The notes: a model not told the origin generated them from the letters alone. Counted from the first letter of the stretch, positions 18,479 through 28,133 are shown. The stretch is DNA of 64,000 nt from Candidatus Contendobacter odensis Run_B_J11 (GCF_000531125.1 NZ_CBTK010000295.1:1-64000); one strand, 5' to 3'. Made by a program: numbers and translations.

Positions 18479-20620
18479 ATGTCAGCGCGCACTCGCGTAT
18501 GGCCCGGCATTCCATATCCCCTCGGCGCCACATGGGACGGCAAGGGCGTCAATTTCGCCCTCTTTTCCGCCCACGCTGAAAAGGTCGAGTTATGCCTATT
18601 CGATTCATCGGGCCAGCGCGAAATTGAACGCTTGGTGCTGGCCGAGAATACCGACCAGATATGGCATGGTTATGTGCCAGGCTTGTGGCCGGGCGCCTTG
18701 TATGGCTATCGGGTCTCTGGACCCTACGAACCGCAGATTGGTCATCGTTTCAATCACCATAAATTGCTGCTTGATCCCTATGCTAAGCAATTCTATGGTT
18801 CACTGCACCTGCGCGACGAACACTGTGGTTACCAAGTCGGTCACCGCGACGCCGACTTGTCTTTCGATACTCGCGACAGTGCTCGCGATATGCTGAAATG
18901 CGTCGTGGTAGACACTCGCTATAACTGGGAAGGGGATCGTTCGCCCGATGGACCTTGGTCACGAACACTGATTTATGAAACCCACGTTCGCGGCTTCACC
19001 ATCCGCCATGAAGGCGTACCCCACCATTTGCGCGGCACTTTCGCCGGCCTTGCCCACCCCGAAGTAATCAAATATCTTCAGTCTCTCGGCATCACTGCGA
19101 TAGAACTGATGCCGGTTCACGCCTTCGTGGATGACCGGTTTCTGACCGACCGTGGGCTACGTAATTACTGGGGTTACAATACCCTTTGCTTTTTTGCCCC
19201 AGAAACCCGTTACCTGAGCGGGGGAGACTTGGTCGAGTTTAAGACCATGGTCAAGCGGTTGCATGATGCCGGCATTGAGGTCTTGCTGGACGTGGTTTAC
19301 AACCACACCGCCGAAGGTGATCAGATGGGACCCACTCTGAGCTTCAAAGGCATCGATAACGCCTCTTATTACCGGCTGCTGCCCCATGACCGTCGTCACT
19401 ACATCAATGACACCGGTTGCGGCAATACTCTTAATCTGATGCATCCTCGAGTATTGCAGATGGTGATGGACAGCTTGCGCTACTGGGTCAACGAAATGCA
19501 TGTGGACGGCTTTCGATTCGATCTGGCAGTCACTCTGGGCCGTGAAGAATATGGTTATGACCGTGCCGGCGGTTTTTTCGATGCCATTCGCCAAGACCCA
19601 GCCATGTCACGGGTTAAGGTTATTGCTGAACCGTGGGACATCGGTCCCGGTGGCTATCAACTTGGTAGCTTTCCAGCCGGCACCACCGAATGGAACGACC
19701 GCTTCCGTGATACGGTACGCCGATTCTGGCGGGGCGATGACGGCATGCTGTCTAAACTGGCACCCAACCTGCTTGCATCCAGTGATTTGTTCGAACACGA
19801 CTGTCGGAGACCCTGGGCCACGGTCAACTACATCGCCAGCCACGATGGCTTCACATTGGCCGACCTGGTCAGCTACAACGAGCGCCACAACGAGGCCAAC
19901 GGCGAGCAAAATCGCGATGGACATCCCTCCAACTTCAGCAACAACCACGGCGTTGAAGGGCTGACTACTGATCCCGGTATCCGGCAAATCCGCCTGCGTC
20001 AACGCCGTAACATGCTGGCGACCGTGCTGCTGGCGCAAGGCACCCCGATGTTGTTAGCCGGTGACGAGTTCGGCCGCAGCCAGCAGGGTAATAACAATGC
20101 CTATTGTCAGGATAACGAAATCAACTGGTTGAATTGGGACAACCCAACACCTGATGAGCGGGAATTCCTGGACTTTGTCCGCCGACTGATCAATCTGCGC
20201 CGGGATCATCCGGTACTGCGGCGACCGCGCTTCATGCATGGCTTGCAGGCCTCGAAAACCACTGGATTGCGCGACGTTGATTGGATTAGCCCTGGCGGCA
20301 GCACGATGAGCGACTACCACTGGCAGGAACCTAAAGCCCGCTGCTTCGGCCTTCTGCTGGCGGGTGACGCCGGCGAACACTTCACTGCCGACGGCTACCC
20401 GGAAACCGATGATGCACTGCTGATTATTTTCAACGCCGGTCCGGCCACTACTCCGTTTCGGATGCCTTCCGTTCGCGGCGCCGGCCACTGGCGTTGCTTG
20501 CTTGACACCACCCAACCGCAGTTAGCATCCGGCGAGTTGCTGCTGGACAACGGCGGCGAATTCCAGATGGAGTCCTGGGCGGTGACCGTGTTTGCCCTGG
20601 TGATGACGGATACCGACTGA
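18479..20620 (+). CDS. glgX: Glycogen debranching enzyme
   Basis: GlgX hydrolyses alpha-1,6 branches of phosphorylase-limited glycogen. The protein is 713 residues (E. coli GlgX 657). An N-terminal CBM48/isoamylase module (residues 5-110; PLGATWDGKGVNFALFSAHA) precedes a GH13 barrel with VLLDVVYNHTAEGD, VDGFRFDLAVTLGRE (nucleophile Asp), VIAEPWDIGPGGYQLG (acid/base Glu) and YIASHDGFTLADLVSYNERHN (transition-state Asp). The start ATG 18479 has AGGAG seven to eight bases upstream; the frame stays open further 5' but that part is translated repeat. Composition returns to GC-rich within this gene. A good terminator follows at 20706-20741. It pairs functionally with malQ at 10.8 kb. Confidence 0.96.
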   Translation: MSARTRVWPGIPYPLGATWDGKGVNFALFSAHAEKVELCLFDSSGQREIERLVLAENTDQIWHGYVPGLWPGALYGYRVSGPYEPQIGHRFNHHKLLLDPYAKQFYGSLHLRDEHCGYQVGHRDADLSFDTRDSARDMLKCVVVDTRYNWEGDRSPDGPWSRTLIYETHVRGFTIRHEGVPHHLRGTFAGLAHPEVIKYLQSLGITAIELMPVHAFVDDRFLTDRGLRNYWGYNTLCFFAPETRYLSGGDLVEFKTMVKRLHDAGIEVLLDVVYNHTAEGDQMGPTLSFKGIDNASYYRLLPHDRRHYINDTGCGNTLNLMHPRVLQMVMDSLRYWVNEMHVDGFRFDLAVTLGREEYGYDRAGGFFDAIRQDPAMSRVKVIAEPWDIGPGGYQLGSFPAGTTEWNDRFRDTVRRFWRGDDGMLSKLAPNLLASSDLFEHDCRRPWATVNYIASHDGFTLADLVSYNERHNEANGEQNRDGHPSNFSNNHGVEGLTTDPGIRQIRLRQRRNMLATVLLAQGTPMLLAGDEFGRSQQGNNNAYCQDNEINWLNWDNPTPDEREFLDFVRRLINLRRDHPVLRRPRFMHGLQASKTTGLRDVDWISPGGSTMSDYHWQEPKARCFGLLLAGDAGEHFTADGYPETDDALLIIFNAGPATTPFRMPSVRGAGHWRCLLDTTQPQLASGELLLDNGGEFQMESWAVTVFALVMTDTD

Positions 20621-20705
20621 ATCGTGGGTTATCCGACAAAATGGCTATATAAATATCATTAAACATTCTTTTTGATTATTTAGCCTGCCCTCTATAGTCA
20701 CCGGT

Positions 20706-20741
20706 CACCCGGCCACGTTGATTCTGCGCCGGGTGTTTTTT
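20706..20741 (+). terminator. Rho-independent terminator after glgX
   Basis: CACCCGGC at 20706-20713 pairs exactly with GCCGGGTG at 20728-20735 and is followed by six Ts at 20736-20741. It ends the glgX transcript and separates it from the cysTWA operon. A TATAGT box at 20692-20697 just before it could belong to a promoter reading into cysT, in which case the hairpin would act as an attenuator. Confidence 0.8.
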
Positions 20742-20847
20742 ATCGTCATTGATCCTATGGAGTCTTCATCGTGTACGCACCCCCGCCCTATTTTTCATCC
20801 GTACCTGCGATACCCATCCCGATCTCGGATCGTAGGGGGCAGTGGGG

Positions 20848-21693
20848 ATGATGTTCCGGTTTCGCCAGCCGAGTGTTCTGCCGGGTTTCGGCCTGACCCT
20901 TGGTTTCACCCTTGGCTATCTCGGATTGATCGTCCTCATCCCGCTGGCGATGGCTTTTACCCAAGCCTTTCATCTGAGCTGGGATCAGTTCTGGCATACC
21001 GTGACCGCACCCCGGGTTTTGGCTTCCTATCGTCTGACTTTCGGCGCCGCTTTCCTGGCTGCTGTCATCAATACCGGCTTTGGTTTCATCATCGCCTGGG
21101 TACTGGTTCGCTATCCGTTCCCCGGCAAGCGTCTAGTGGACGCGCTGGTAGACCTGCCGTTCGCCTTGCCCACTGCGGTAGCTGGCATCACCCTGGCCGC
21201 GATCTATTCCAGCAACGGCTGGATCGGCCATGCCCTTAAGCCACTGGGAATTAAAATCGCCTTTACTCCGCTAGGAGTGATCGTAGCGTTAGTGTTTATC
21301 AGTCTGCCGTTCGTGGTGCGCACCGTACAACCGGTGCTGGAAGATCTGGAGGCTGAGGTCGAGGAAGCTGCGGCCAGCTTGGGTGCAGATCGCTGGCAAA
21401 TTTTCTGGCGGGTCATCTTTCCAGCGGTCCGTCCTGCCCTGTTGACCGGTTTTACCCTGGCTTTCGCTCGCGCTATCGGCGAGTACGGCTCGGTCATCTT
21501 CATTGCCGGCAATCTGCCGATGATATCGGAAATTACGCCTCTGCTGATCGTCAGCAAGCTGGAGCAGTACGACTATAGCGGCGCAGCAGCCGTCTCGGTG
21601 GTCATGCTGGTAATCTCCTTCATGCTACTGCTCGTGATCAACTTGCTCCAACGCTGGAGTCGAATCCGGAACGGCTGGGAGGCGGTCACATGA
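20848..21693 (+). CDS. cysT: Sulfate/thiosulfate ABC transporter permease CysT (CysU)
   Basis: One of two inner-membrane permease subunits of the sulfate importer. The protein is 281 residues with about six membrane helices. [20 protein letters not shown] and [29 protein letters not shown], which includes the EAA loop that contacts CysA, are typical of CysT. GTG 20842, ATG 20848 and ATG 20851 are all possible starts; ATG 20848 is taken because AGGGGG lies about nine bases upstream. The stop overlaps cysW (ATGA). The periplasmic sulfate- or thiosulfate-binding protein (Sbp/CysP) that normally precedes cysT is not in this operon. CysB, coded 3.8 kb upstream, is the expected activator. Confidence 0.95.
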   Translation: MMFRFRQPSVLPGFGLTLGFTLGYLGLIVLIPLAMAFTQAFHLSWDQFWHTVTAPRVLASYRLTFGAAFLAAVINTGFGFIIAWVLVRYPFPGKRLVDALVDLPFALPTAVAGITLAAIYSSNGWIGHALKPLGIKIAFTPLGVIVALVFISLPFVVRTVQPVLEDLEAEVEEAAASLGADRWQIFWRVIFPAVRPALLTGFTLAFARAIGEYGSVIFIAGNLPMISEITPLLIVSKLEQYDYSGAAAVSVVMLVISFMLLLVINLLQRWSRIRNGWEAVT

Positions 21694-22565
21694 ACTCTTC
21701 TCTGCAACCCAGTCCAGTTTCCGTCACCAATAGCGAGCCGCCACTGATTCGTCGGCTGCTGCTGGCAGTGGCGCTGATCTTTCTCACCCTGTTCTTGTTT
21801 ATACCGCTGGCTGCTGTGTTCTATGAGGCGCTTCGCAAAGGACTGGGGGTTTATCTAGCCGCAATTACTGACCCTTATGCCCTGGACGCAATTCGCTTAA
21901 CTCTGCTTAGCGCAGCCATTGCCGTACCGCTGAATATTGTGTTTGGCGTCGCTGCCGCTTGGGCGATTGCCAAATTTGAATTCTATGGCAAGAGTGTCTT
22001 GATCACTTTGATTGATTTGCCTTTTGCTGTCTCACCGGTGATCGCCGGCCTGATTTATGTACTGCTGTTCGGTGCGCAAGGCTGGCTGGGACCGTGGCTG
22101 GCAGCTCACGACATTAAGATCATTTTTGCCGTGCCCGGTATTGTCCTCGCTACCGTGTTCGTAACTGTGCCATTTATCGCTCGTGAGTTGATCCCGCTGA
22201 TGCAGGCCCAAGGTACCGAGGAGGAAGAGGCTGCGATGGTGCTTGGCGCCAGTGGCTGGCTGACCTTCTGGCGTATCACCCTACCCAACATTAAATGGGG
22301 CTTGCTGTACGGTGTGGTGCTCTGCACTGCCCGTGCTATGGGTGAGTTTGGTGCAGTATCAGTGGTATCAGGGCATATTCGCGGCTTGACGAATACCCTG
22401 CCTTTACATATAGAAATTTTGTATAACGAATACCAGTTTGCTGCGGCCTTCGCTTGTGCCTCGCTGCTGACGCTATTGGCGCTGGTTATGCTGGCGCTTA
22501 AGGCTCTGATTGAGCGCTATACCCTCAAGCAACGCTGGATCGTGACTTTGGAAGAAACTAAATGA
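21690..22565 (+). CDS. cysW: Sulfate ABC transporter permease CysW
   Basis: This is the second permease subunit, 291 residues and about six membrane helices. CysW-type blocks include [50 protein letters not shown] with its EAA loop, and [22 protein letters not shown] followed by [13 protein letters not shown]. The gene starts inside the cysT stop and ends inside the cysA start, each a four-base ATGA overlap, so the three subunits are translated as a coupled set. It shows no change in composition relative to cysT. Confidence 0.96.
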   Translation: MNSSLQPSPVSVTNSEPPLIRRLLLAVALIFLTLFLFIPLAAVFYEALRKGLGVYLAAITDPYALDAIRLTLLSAAIAVPLNIVFGVAAAWAIAKFEFYGKSVLITLIDLPFAVSPVIAGLIYVLLFGAQGWLGPWLAAHDIKIIFAVPGIVLATVFVTVPFIARELIPLMQAQGTEEEEAAMVLGASGWLTFWRITLPNIKWGLLYGVVLCTARAMGEFGAVSVVSGHIRGLTNTLPLHIEILYNEYQFAAAFACASLLTLLALVMLALKALIERYTLKQRWIVTLEETK

Positions 22566-23677
22566 GTATTGAAATTCAAGGATTGCATAAGCGCTTCGGC
22601 CATTTTGTAGCTCTCGACGGGATTGATCTTACTATCCCAGCGGGTCAGTTGGTTGCTCTACTTGGACCGTCCGGCTGTGGAAAAACGACGTTGCTGCGAA
22701 TTATCGCTGGGCTGGAAATGGCGGACTGCGGCCAAATTTTATTCAACGGCGAGGACGCCAGCCGTCGGCAGGTCCAGGATCGTCAGGTGGGTTTCGTATT
22801 CCAGCACTACGCGCTATTTCAGCATATGAGCGTGTTTGAGAACGTCGCCTTTGGCCTGCGGGTCCGGCCACGCGCCCGCCGTCCGAGTGATGCACAGATT
22901 CGCGACAAAGTTCATGCCCTGCTGGAGCTGGTGCAACTGAGCTGGGTGGCAAATCGTTATCCCAGTCAGTTATCCGGTGGACAGCGCCAGCGCATCGCCT
23001 TGGCGCGAGCATTGGCGGTCGAGCCTCAAGTATTACTGCTCGATGAGCCGTTCGGTGCCCTCGATACCAAGGTACGTAAAGAACTACGCCGCTGGCTGCG
23101 CCGACTGCATGATGATTTACATATTACCAGTGTATTTGTCACTCATGATCAGGAGGAGGCGTTAGAAGTAGCCGACCAGATCGTGGTGATGAATCGCGGT
23201 CATATTGAACAGGTGGGTTCACCACAGGAAGTCTACGACGCGCCGGCAACACCCTTCGTCTATCAATTCCTGGGCAATATCAATCTGTTTCACAGCCGGG
23301 TTCATGCGGGTTGGGTCAAGGTAGGGGGGCTACGAGTTCAGGTTCCCGAGCATGATGCTGCTGAACATGCCCCTGCGATGGCCTACGTTCGGCCCCATGA
23401 TATTGATGTACTGCGTGAACCTGAAGACGGCGATACCACCCTTGCCGCTACCATTAGTCGAGTTTCTTCACTGGGTTCATTGGTACGGCTGGAATTGATC
23501 CAAGCGCCGAGCGGTGAAATCGCTGAGGTAGAAATGACCCGCGAGCGCTACGCTGCTGATCCGTTGCAAGTAGGCGACTTGGTGTTTGTTAAGCCGCGTC
23601 AATTGCGGGTTTTTCTGTATAACGATCCAAAAGTCGAATCACCGATGCACTGGAGCGGGGATGGTGATGGTATTTGA
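22562..23677 (+). CDS. cysA: Sulfate/thiosulfate ABC transporter ATP-binding protein CysA
   Basis: The ATPase of the importer, cytosolic face of the membrane. The protein has 371 residues: an ABC domain (1-235) with Walker [13 protein letters not shown]-loop [20 protein letters not shown], signature [16 protein letters not shown], Walker [12 protein letters not shown] and H-loop [14 protein letters not shown], then a TOBE-type regulatory domain (about 280-355; [13 protein letters not shown]). The FQHYALF and [13 protein letters not shown] stretches are CysA-like. It is the last gene of the operon. Without a linked binding protein the set must borrow one encoded elsewhere. Confidence 0.96.
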   Translation: MSIEIQGLHKRFGHFVALDGIDLTIPAGQLVALLGPSGCGKTTLLRIIAGLEMADCGQILFNGEDASRRQVQDRQVGFVFQHYALFQHMSVFENVAFGLRVRPRARRPSDAQIRDKVHALLELVQLSWVANRYPSQLSGGQRQRIALARALAVEPQVLLLDEPFGALDTKVRKELRRWLRRLHDDLHITSVFVTHDQEEALEVADQIVVMNRGHIEQVGSPQEVYDAPATPFVYQFLGNINLFHSRVHAGWVKVGGLRVQVPEHDAAEHAPAMAYVRPHDIDVLREPEDGDTTLAATISRVSSLGSLVRLELIQAPSGEIAEVEMTRERYAADPLQVGDLVFVKPRQLRVFLYNDPKVESPMHWSGDGDGI

Positions 23678-23773
23678 ATGTTGGCTTAGTCATTTCCTAA
23701 ATTTTGATGATGGTATAAAAGACTTAAAACGGCTGATGGTTCCCACCAAAGCGCAAAACACTCCTGTCAGCAG

Positions 23774-24505
23774 TCAGCGCTCATCCCCGGCGGTCTGCGC
23801 TGCGGAATCGCTAACGCTGGGTAAATTCTCATTGCCAACGGTCCGAATCATAAAATACGTCGGTAATGCATTTTTATCCGTGAGTTGGAACGCTGCGGAA
23901 TAGGATCGCACTTCACCCATGCCAAGGCTGGCGGCTTTTAATGCCCCTGGGCTTGCGGTACCAATCTCGGTACTACCGACCTGAATGCCCAGTTCATTAA
24001 ACAGAAAAAGCTGAATTTCCGGCCATAGCAGCGCACGGGTATTGTTCTGCACCACCAGCTTGTATTCATAATTCTGAACACCGCGATTGACGACCTTGGT
24101 AAACGAGATATTCTTCAAATGACCCTCGTCCAAAGGCAGTACCTGGTCATATTCCAGCTTGCGCAAATGCGGCAGCTTGCCACGAATTAATTCATCCAGG
24201 TCTTGTCGCAACTGTCGTAATTCAGGCATAGCTTGACGTAATTCTTCCTGGCTTTTAGCTAACTCACTCCGCAATATCTGGTTTTGGCGGCTTAGATCAT
24301 AGGTCTGCGTTCCCAACAGCAGCGCTGTGAAAAAATCCACCAGAATCATCACTACCACAAGACCTAACAGTAACTTGTTGCGTCGGCTCCACTCGCGGGT
24401 GCGCCGACTGGTATGTTGGGATCGCTCCCGATCCAACGGTGCCATATCAAACTTCGTATTGGCGGAAAAACGCGACGGCTGACTACTTCGGTAATGACTA
24501 CTCAT
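23774..24505 (-). CDS. Single-pass membrane protein with coiled coil, unknown function
   Basis: The 243-residue protein is not one I recognise. A basic, Ser/Arg-rich N-terminus (1-42) precedes one membrane helix (about 44-66, KLLLGLVVVMILVDFFTALL), a probable coiled coil (about 70-112, rich in Leu, Gln and Glu) and a predicted beta-rich periplasmic domain (about 130-230) with the phrases YEYKLVVQNNTRALLWPEIQ and SYSAAFQLTDKNALPTYFMI. This resembles a N-in, C-out anchored protein with an FxLYD/DUF3426-like domain, but I cannot confirm that. It is convergent with cysA and lies 61 bases after the DUF2058 gene, with which it may be co-transcribed. ATG at 24505 is the only ATG near the start of the frame. 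Confidence 0.65.
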   Translation of the reverse strand: MSSHYRSSQPSRFSANTKFDMAPLDRERSQHTSRRTREWSRRNKLLLGLVVVMILVDFFTALLLGTQTYDLSRQNQILRSELAKSQEELRQAMPELRQLRQDLDELIRGKLPHLRKLEYDQVLPLDEGHLKNISFTKVVNRGVQNYEYKLVVQNNTRALLWPEIQLFLFNELGIQVGSTEIGTASPGALKAASLGMGEVRSYSAAFQLTDKNALPTYFMIRTVGNENLPSVSDSAAQTAGDER

Positions 24506-24566
24506 TGGATTTTTACCTAAAAACTACGGCAAACAAGCGATTATCCTATCCGTTCGGTCCAAACCC

Positions 24567-25106
24567 TTATTCCCAATCGCCCCACTCGTCATCGGAATCG
24601 ACATCACTGCTTTCGGGGTGCAGCAATAACACTCGATCCGGCACAAACTCAGCCAGCTTATGGGCGATCTCACGGGGCGCCAGTGCAAAATCAAATTCGC
24701 GACGATCCCCTCGCACAATAGCCAGCCGCCCCATCGCCAGCGCCTTGCGTTGCGGTGATGTCACCCGAATCGTGCGAATCCGGTTGCCGTCCTGAAAGTT
24801 ATAGGCAATCTCCGCCGCTGGATCATTGATGCGATGCGCTTCAATCAACTGGTAAGCGCGGGCGATGTGTTCCCGGCGCTGTTTTTCAGCCTCACGCGCC
24901 AAATTTAATTGCCGATCCTGTTCGCGTTTATGAGCGGCATCCGCTTCAGCTTGCTGCCGCGCTTGTGTCCGCTGCGCTTCCTCTTCGGGAGTCAGCGCCT
25001 TGCCTTTTTTGCGCTGGTAATCGTGCTTGCGTCCATCAGAGTCCAGTTTTTTAGCCTTATCCGACGATACCAAACCTGCTCTCAGCAATTCATCACGCAG
25101 CGACAT
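24567..25106 (-). CDS. DUF2058 (YaiL-like) protein
   Basis: A 179-residue soluble protein of the YaiL/DUF2058 family. The start MSLRDELLRAGLVSSDKAKK and the phrase RKHDYQRKKGKALTPEEEA are characteristic. Residues 40-95 are highly charged and helical (Arg, Gln, Glu, Ala), and the C-terminal half (IAYNFQDGNRIRTIRVTSPQ, ALAMGRLAIVRGDRREFDF) forms the compact domain. Its molecular role is unknown; the E. coli homologue is described as nucleoprotein- or polysome-associated in annotations. ATG 25106 has AGGAG about nine bases upstream. It lies 38 bases after serA on the same strand. Confidence 0.88.
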   Translation of the reverse strand: MSLRDELLRAGLVSSDKAKKLDSDGRKHDYQRKKGKALTPEEEAQRTQARQQAEADAAHKREQDRQLNLAREAEKQRREHIARAYQLIEAHRINDPAAEIAYNFQDGNRIRTIRVTSPQRKALAMGRLAIVRGDRREFDFALAPREIAHKLAEFVPDRVLLLHPESSDVDSDDEWGDWE

Positions 25107-25144
25107 CAGCCACATCTCCTCGCTCTCGCCAAATTTACCACGAC

Positions 25145-26383
25145 TCAGTACAGAATCCGGGTCCGAATCGTACCGGCGATTTCATCCAATCGCTTTTTCA
25201 ATTGCAGCGTCTCGGCACGCTCGTGGCTATCTACATCAATCACCACATAACCGATTTTAGCGTTAGTTTGCAGATATTGCCCGGCGATGTTGATTTGCTG
25301 CTCAGAGAAGATGGCGTTGATCCGGGACAAGACACCGGGCTGATTACGGTGAATATGCAGCAGCCGATGCTTGCCGGGATGTTCCGGCAAGGTAACTTCC
25401 GGGAAATTGACCGAACTGACGGTCGAACCGTTGTTGCTGTATTTAATCAGCTTGCTGGCGACTTCAAGACCGATGTTCTGCTGCGCTTCCTCGGTACTGC
25501 CACCGACGTGAGGGGTCAGCAGCACGTTGTCAAAGCGGCGCAGTGGCGATACAAATTCCTCGTCGTTAGCCTTTGGCTCCTCCGGGAACACATCGAGCGC
25601 TGCCCCGGAGAGGTGCTTGGATTCCAGCACTTGCACCAGTGCGTTGACATCTACCACGGTACCGCGCGCGGCATTGATCAAGCTGGCACCCGGTTTCATC
25701 CTTGCCAGTTGTGCCGCACCGATCATCTGATAGGTCTGCGGCGTCTCCGGCACATGCAGGGTCACCACGTCGGCCACCTCCAGCAGCACGTCCAGTGACG
25801 GCAACGGTTGTGCATTACCCAGCGCCAGCTTGGTTTCAATATCGTAAAACACCACTCGCATCCCCAGCGCCTCTGCCAGCAAACCGGTCTGGGTACCAAT
25901 ATGGCCGTAACCCACGATACCGAGGCACTTGCCACGCGCTTCATGGGAACCGGTGGCGGTCTTCACCCAGCCACCGCGATGCGCCACCGAGCTGCGCTGA
26001 GGAATCCCGCGCAACAGCAGGATGATTTCGGCCAGCACCAGTTCCGCCACGCTACGAGTGTTGGAAAACGGCGCGTTGAACACCGGAATACCGTGTTCCT
26101 GAGCGGCGTCGAGATCGACCTGATTGGTACCGATACAGAAACAGCCGATCCCCATCAGACGAGGGGCTTGTTCGAGAATCCGGGCGGTCAACTGGGTCGC
26201 GGAACGGATGCCAACCACATAGGCGTCGCTGATCGCTTCCAGCAGTTGCGGTTCCGGCAAAGCCTTCTGCTGGTATTCGATATTGGTATAACCATCCGCC
26301 TGGAACGCTTCTACCGCGCTGGCATGGAGACCCTCCAGCAACAGAATCTTGATCTTGCTTTTATCGAGTGAAGTTTTGCTCAT
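25145..26383 (-). CDS. serA: D-3-phosphoglycerate dehydrogenase
   Basis: SerA oxidises 3-phosphoglycerate, opening serine synthesis; many family members instead reduce 2-oxoglutarate to D-2-hydroxyglutarate to regenerate NAD. The protein is 412 residues (E. coli 410). The NAD-binding loop is LGIVGYGHIGTQTGLLAEALG, catalytic regions are NAARGTVVDVNAL and LTPHVGGSTEEAQ, and an ACT domain occupies about 335-412 (HRLLHIHRNQPGVLSRINAI), implying serine feedback. The start is ATG 26383, matching MSKTSLDKSKIKILLLEG of relatives; an upstream extension is not needed. It is divergent from a D-2-hydroxyglutarate-dehydrogenase-like gene across about 100 bases, which suggests the E. coli-like dual activity. 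Confidence 0.96.
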   Translation of the reverse strand: MSKTSLDKSKIKILLLEGLHASAVEAFQADGYTNIEYQQKALPEPQLLEAISDAYVVGIRSATQLTARILEQAPRLMGIGCFCIGTNQVDLDAAQEHGIPVFNAPFSNTRSVAELVLAEIILLLRGIPQRSSVAHRGGWVKTATGSHEARGKCLGIVGYGHIGTQTGLLAEALGMRVVFYDIETKLALGNAQPLPSLDVLLEVADVVTLHVPETPQTYQMIGAAQLARMKPGASLINAARGTVVDVNALVQVLESKHLSGAALDVFPEEPKANDEEFVSPLRRFDNVLLTPHVGGSTEEAQQNIGLEVASKLIKYSNNGSTVSSVNFPEVTLPEHPGKHRLLHIHRNQPGVLSRINAIFSEQQINIAGQYLQTNAKIGYVVIDVDSHERAETLQLKKRLDEIAGTIRTRILY

Positions 26384-26486
26384 CAGTGCGCCAGCCTCGC
26401 CAGTGGTAGAATGCCGCCGAAAATAATCCCTATAGCCGGGGCTGGCAACCTTCACTAACCCCTTTTTTTAATCGAGGCGACCCTCC

Positions 26487-27887
26487 ATGCACACCCCGAA
26501 TGAATCCGCCGCCCTGCTCGACGGCATCCGCGTCTTCATCGAACCCGCTCATGTGCGTAGCGACCCGGACAGTTGTTTGAACTACGGTCGCGACTGGACC
26601 CGGCTGTATACGCCGAATCCGCTGGCGGTGGTGCTACCCGGCACTGTTGAACAGGTGCAACAACTGGTGCGCTACGCTAATGAACACCGACTGGCGCTGG
26701 TGCCGTCGGGTGGACGTACCGGCTTGAGCGGTGCAGCGGTGGCCTGTCGGGGCGAGCTGGTGGTCTCGCTAGAACGCATGAGCCGGATTCTGGATTTCGA
26801 CCCGACCGACCGCAGCGTGACCTGTCAGGCCGGTGTCGTCACCGAAGCAGTGCAAAATTTCGCCCGTGATCATGGCCTGTACTATCCGGTAGATTTCGCC
26901 TCACGCGGTTCCAGCCAGATCGGCGGCAACATTGCCACCAATGCTGGTGGCATCAAGGTCATCCGCTATGGTCTGACCCGCGACTGGGTGACCGGGCTGA
27001 AAGTAGTGACCGGGTGCGGCGATCTACTCGATCTCAATCGGGGCCTAATCAAGAATGCCAGCGGCTATGATTTGCGGCATCTATTCATCGGCAGCGAGGG
27101 TACGCTGGGCATCATCGTCGAGGCGACCCTGAAGCTGACCCGACCCTTGCGCGAGCCGAGTGTGATGGTGCTGGGAGTACCGGATTTAGATAGCGTGATG
27201 TCGCTCTATCACATTCTCCGTAATAAGCTGGAACTCAGCGCCTTTGAGTTCTTCTCGGAAAGAGCCTTACGCCATGTGCTGAAAAAAGGTCTGCATCGCC
27301 CATTTGATACCGAAACGCCCTACTACGTACTGGTCGAGTTTGAAAATCCAGAGCAACTGCATACCGATACTGCGCTGGCACTGTTTGAACATTGCGCTGA
27401 ACAGGGCTGGCTGGCCGATGGCGTTATCAGTCAGAGTGAGAGTCAGGTCAAGGAATTATGGCGACTACGTGAAGATATCAGTGAATCCATCGCCGAATAT
27501 CAGCCCTATAAAAATGATGTATCGGTGCGAATTTCGCGGGTTCCAGATTTTCTAGCCGAGGCGGATACACTATTGACGCAGGAATACCCGGATTTTGAGG
27601 TGCTTTGGTACGGACATATTGGTGATGGCAATCTGCACATCAACATTCTCAAACCAGTGGGCATGAACCCCACCGCCTTTGCGCAAAAGTGTGGAGCGGT
27701 GAGTGAACATCTGTTTGCGATCTTGCAGCGCCACGGCGGCAGCATCTCCGCTGAACACGGCGTCGGCCTGACCAAGAAGCCGTACTTGCATTACACCCGC
27801 GACGAGACCGAGGTGAATTATTTACGGGCGATTAAGCAAGTCTTTGACCCGAACCGGATCATGAATCCAGGAAAGATTTTTGATTGA
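26487..27887 (+). CDS. FAD-linked oxidase, probable D-2-hydroxyglutarate dehydrogenase
   Basis: A 466-residue flavoprotein of the GlcD/D-lactate dehydrogenase superfamily. The FAD-binding half (about 40-215) shows VVLPGTVEQVQQLVRYANEH, VPSGGRTGLSGAAVA, GSSQIGGNIATNAGGIKVIR and GSEGTLGIIVEATLKL. The C-terminal substrate domain ends with GHIGDGNLHINI, SAEHGVGLTKKPYL and FDPNRIMNPGKIF. The divergent neighbour serA makes D-2-hydroxyglutarate as a by-product in several bacteria, and a linked enzyme of this family reoxidises it, with electrons going to the respiratory chain. Substrate is therefore inferred from context; glycolate or D-lactate are alternatives. A hairpin at 27891-27930 directly follows the stop. 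Confidence 0.87.
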   Translation: MHTPNESAALLDGIRVFIEPAHVRSDPDSCLNYGRDWTRLYTPNPLAVVLPGTVEQVQQLVRYANEHRLALVPSGGRTGLSGAAVACRGELVVSLERMSRILDFDPTDRSVTCQAGVVTEAVQNFARDHGLYYPVDFASRGSSQIGGNIATNAGGIKVIRYGLTRDWVTGLKVVTGCGDLLDLNRGLIKNASGYDLRHLFIGSEGTLGIIVEATLKLTRPLREPSVMVLGVPDLDSVMSLYHILRNKLELSAFEFFSERALRHVLKKGLHRPFDTETPYYVLVEFENPEQLHTDTALALFEHCAEQGWLADGVISQSESQVKELWRLREDISESIAEYQPYKNDVSVRISRVPDFLAEADTLLTQEYPDFEVLWYGHIGDGNLHINILKPVGMNPTAFAQKCGAVSEHLFAILQRHGGSISAEHGVGLTKKPYLHYTRDETEVNYLRAIKQVFDPNRIMNPGKIFD

Positions 27888-27890
27888 TAT

Positions 27891-27934
27891 CGTCGGTTGG
27901 TCTCACTCAGCCTTCACTGCCCAACCGACGGTTT
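27891..27934 (+). terminator. Hairpin with short T-run between two plus-strand genes
   Basis: CGTCGGTTGG (27891-27900) and CCAACCGACG (27921-27930) pair perfectly over 10 bp, with a 20-base loop, followed by GTTTTA. It lies three bases after the flavoenzyme stop and five bases before the ATG of the small Cys-rich gene. It may terminate or attenuate the transcript, or block ribosome access to the small gene, which has no visible Shine-Dalgarno. Confidence 0.6.
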
Positions 27935-27935
27935 T

Positions 27936-28133
27936 ATGGTCAACCGGACTTGCGAAACCTGTCGGTATGGCGATTTTGGCCAATCAGGCTATGAAGGACG
28001 TTGCCGCCGCCTGCCCCCGGTCGCCACCCTAGCCTACGCCGATACCGACCCGCGTCCTGTAGCGATCTGGCCGACCGTCAAAACCTCGGATTGGTGCGGC
28101 GAACACCAACCCAAGCACGACGCCAAGCCATAA
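27936..28133 (+). CDS. Small Cys-rich, probably zinc-binding protein
   Basis: A 65-residue protein with four conserved-looking Cys: CETC at 6-9, Cys23 in GRCRRLPP and Cys54 in SDWCGEH. This C-x2-C-x13-C-x30-C arrangement with the phrase W(P)TVKTSDWCGE resembles a group of short uncharacterised bacterial and phage proteins that probably bind one zinc or iron ion. No function is known to me. ATG 27936 is preferred because the Cys pattern starts just after it; an in-frame TTG-type start at 27897 lies inside the upstream hairpin. It is convergent with the ter operon, whose last gene ends at 28155. Confidence 0.6.
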   Translation: MVNRTCETCRYGDFGQSGYEGRCRRLPPVATLAYADTDPRPVAIWPTVKTSDWCGEHQPKHDAKP

